This document shows positions 7,353-9,084 of a stretch of DNA of 9,084 nt, piece by piece. The stretch spans positions 1-9,084 of the forward strand of contig JAYSRU010000215.1 in the NCBI GenBank assembly GCA_043720875.1, read 5' to 3'. The position numbers and the translations under genes were made by a program. The notes below the pieces were generated by a model. That model saw only the letters and a program-made list of their open reading frames with translations, searched no databases and had not been told where the DNA came from. Source of the stretch: JAYSRU01 sp043720875. Lineage in GTDB: Bacteria; Bacteroidota; Bacteroidia; Flavobacteriales_D; Crocinitomicaceae. How positions within the stretch are numbered: position 1 is the first letter of the stretch; every line of letters begins with the position of its first letter.

Positions 7353-7482
7353 GCACAAAATTAAGCATATCCTTTGACAATAGCTTAATATGTTTCTTTG
7401 AATTACCTAAGAAATTACAATTAATCAGGTAAGAGCGTTACAAAATTCACAACTCTTCTAATTAAGGAAATAAAATTTGAAC

Positions 7483-7514
7483 AAAAAAACGCCTTACATT
7501 ACTGCAAGGCGTTT
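7483..7514 (-). terminator. Strong intrinsic terminator of the gldM-gldN transcript
   Basis: On the minus strand a 12-bp stem (arms 7503-7514 and 7487-7498, with one G-U pair) with the GNRA-type tetraloop GTAA (7499-7502) runs into a tract of seven T (7483-7489), its inner part shared with the stem base. It starts 17 nt after the gldN stop codon and 130 bp before the ABC-F start, so it separates the T9SS operon from the ABC-F unit. The plus-strand version lacks a good T-run, and no plus-strand gene needs it. Confidence 0.92.
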
Positions 7515-7531
7515 ATAAGATTTAGTTTCGA

Positions 7532-8530
7532 TTAGAAACTCCAAACATCATGTTCAAAATTTCTAATTTCTTCTGTAATACGATTACTTTCCATCAATGC
7601 ATCTACACCAACTTTGTACGTTTCAATCTTACGATCGTATACATTGTTTTCTTTGTAGATTGTACTAGAGAACTGACGTTTCCAGAACATGTCATCAAAA
7701 CTCATTTGAGACGCATCATTTTGAGTATTAAAATAGAAATAGTTATTGAATACAAATCTACATTCTGGGAAATAAATCCAGAACAACTCTTTCGTACCAA
7801 TTACTTGATTCTGATCATCTTTGTTTTCAACAACTGGTGCAATACCAAGAATACGCTGATCTAACACTGATCTTTCTTTATCAAAGAACCACTCTTCTTT
7901 CAATCGATATTGAATGATATCTTTAGATACAGTCCATACAGTATCACGCGGTGGATATACATAAATTGCATTTCCAGCTGCATCAAATCCTGATGTAGAA
8001 TCTTCGTTATAAATATCTTTTAAAGGAGTATCACTATCTGGCCCAAGTCCTCCCATGTAAAAAAACACTTGATCCTTAAAGATTGAATCGTTGTAAAAGT
8101 TCTTTCCATCCTTTTCGTAAACAGGATATTTGAACTCATCACCATCAATCATAGAGAACATCGCTGGATTGAACGGAGAATATATTACTATATCACCCAA
8201 CAATACATGTTGCTTAATCACTGTCCAAAGACTCCAACGACTCGAATTCTTAATCCAATTATTAGATGGATCATATGAATCGAACGGGAAATATAATGGA
8301 TGATTAATTTTCTCACGAAGATCTATCGTTCTCCAAACACGCTTACTCCACATAACATCCGCTTCTCTTACGTGCTCGTAAGGAATCATACGTTTTGTAG
8401 GAATCTGAGTTTTCATATAAACTCCATCAGTCACGTTTGGTGCAGGCGTATTCACTGGACCACCATTTATCTGTGCTCCGGTTGAACCAACTGCTAGTAA
8501 ACTTAAACCTATTAGGATTGAACTTTTCAT
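7532..8530 (-). CDS. gldN: Type IX secretion / gliding motility protein GldN
   Basis: GldN is a periplasmic part of the type IX secretion system that, in the Porphyromonas homologue PorN, pairs with the lipoprotein GldK/PorK to form a large ring beneath the outer membrane and contacts GldM. The 332-residue protein starts with a signal peptide (about 1-19, ending STGA before Gln20). Family hallmarks are ADVMWSKRVWRTIDLREKIN (57-76), NHPLYFP (76-82) and the C-terminal IRNFEHDVWSF (322-332). The ATG at 8530 is preceded 5 nt upstream by AGGAAA, one of the few Shine-Dalgarno-like sites in this window. It follows gldM after 19 bp, in the usual gldKLMN order, and the operon ends just behind it at a strong terminator. 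Length and motifs indicate an intact gene. Confidence 0.96.
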   Translation of the reverse strand: MKSSILIGLSLLAVGSTGAQINGGPVNTPAPNVTDGVYMKTQIPTKRMIPYEHVREADVMWSKRVWRTIDLREKINHPLYFPFDSYDPSNNWIKNSSRWSLWTVIKQHVLLGDIVIYSPFNPAMFSMIDGDEFKYPVYEKDGKNFYNDSIFKDQVFFYMGGLGPDSDTPLKDIYNEDSTSGFDAAGNAIYVYPPRDTVWTVSKDIIQYRLKEEWFFDKERSVLDQRILGIAPVVENKDDQNQVIGTKELFWIYFPECRFVFNNYFYFNTQNDASQMSFDDMFWKRQFSSTIYKENNVYDRKIETYKVGVDALMESNRITEEIRNFEHDVWSF

Positions 8531-8549
8531 GATTTCCTTTTTTTATTTA

Positions 8550-9084
8550 TTATTTAACGCCAACTACACAAGCACCTTTACGTGACATTCCACCACCTGT
8601 TACAGTAGTCATGAAACTTACAGTACTATTTGGACGCGCTTGCTTCAATAATGCAATTGCCTCTCCCGACAATGTGTTACCACTTCCTGAAATTGGTCTT
8701 GGTGCACCTTGTACAGTCATTGTCCAAGCCGTTACATTGAATTTAACATTCAATGGAATTTCTGGTGGATAACCTGCAAACAAACGTGTTCCAGCCTTAA
8801 TTGTGCTTAAAGGAGCAGAATCACCATTTCCAATACCTGCAAAAGATACAGTTGCTGGAGGTAAACCTGATACTCTAAAAGTAAATGTACCTAAGTTAGC
8901 AGATTTATCACCTGACTTACCTGAAATACTAATTGTACATGTTTTACCTGGACCTGGCTTACCAATGTAGAAAGCACCTGATTTAGATAAAGCGATTCCG
9001 TTTCCGCTCAATGAAGTAGATTCATAACCAGAAGCTACACCAACAACTTTATTGTCGTAACCACGATAAACCATGTTCATATCA
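8550..9084 (-). CDS. gldM: Type IX secretion / gliding motility protein GldM, C-terminal part (N-terminus outside the window)
   Basis: The frame is open to the right edge (177 complete codons visible), so this is the 3' third of gldM; an ATG at 9080 is internal. GldM has one N-terminal membrane helix that pairs with GldL to form the proton-driven T9SS motor, and a long periplasmic portion of Ig-like domains that reaches the GldK/GldN ring. Only the last periplasmic domains are visible. They include MVYRGYDNKVVGVASG (visible residues 4-19), matching the GldM pattern 'NVLYxGxDNP', TFRVSGLPPA (68-77), the linker into the last domain ('FRVKxxPxP'), then KFNVTAWTM (114-122) and the TLSGEAIALLKQARPNSTVSF block (137-157). 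The end ACVVGVK is followed by TAA, 19 bp before the gldN start. In other species this terminal region is thought to contact the GldK/GldN ring, which fits the adjacency. Confidence 0.92.
   Translation of the reverse strand, partial: DMNMVYRGYDNKVVGVASGYESTSLSGNGIALSKSGAFYIGKPGPGKTCTISISGKSGDKSANLGTFTFRVSGLPPATVSFAGIGNGDSAPLSTIKAGTRLFAGYPPEIPLNVKFNVTAWTMTVQGAPRPISGSGNTLSGEAIALLKQARPNSTVSFMTTVTGGGMSRKGACVVGVK

Noticed and set aside
7550..7864. Plus-strand open frames opposite gldN (7550-7864, 8300-8485) and similar frames opposite other minus-strand genes
   Set aside because: They lie wholly antisense to strongly supported genes, show no family motifs, and have the composition of translated complementary strands.

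Overview
The window looks like the chromosome of a Bacteroidota bacterium, most likely of the order Flavobacteriales. The base composition is AT-rich, and two adjacent genes (gldM, partial, and gldN) belong to the type IX secretion/gliding machinery found only in this phylum. TrmB carries the Bacteroidota-style SDPQPKK motif. Several upstream regions contain matches to the Bacteroidota -7 element TAnnTTTG. A Fluviicola/Crocinitomicaceae-like source is possible, but the sequence alone does not prove it.

Layout: trmB (tRNA m7G46 methyltransferase, 5' end cut off) is the only plus-strand gene and occupies 1-588. Everything else is on the minus strand. Read in the direction of transcription from the right edge, the order is gldM (C-terminal part), gldN, a strong intrinsic terminator at 7483-7514, an ABC-F ATPase, and a DUF2797 protein 11 bp behind it. 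After a 56-bp gap come a polytopic membrane protein with a C-terminal YceI-like domain and a secreted DUF2279 protein, which overlap by 4 bp. After a 154-bp gap comes a CNNM/CorC-type membrane protein with a CBS pair, convergent with trmB.

The window divides into four functional blocks: (1) the distal end of the gldKLMN-type T9SS operon, closed by the terminator; (2) a cytoplasmic ABC-F + DUF2797 pair; (3) a translationally coupled envelope pair, YceI-fusion + DUF2279; (4) a CNNM-type ion-transport-related protein facing trmB. No mobile element, CRISPR array, rRNA or tRNA gene is visible, and no non-coding gap exceeds 180 bp.

Most of the window is ordinary housekeeping and core Bacteroidota content. 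The points most worth following up are the membrane-YceI domain fusion with its DUF2279 partner, and a DUF2797 protein whose central region resembles a GIY-YIG nuclease core next to a cysteine-rich putative metal site.
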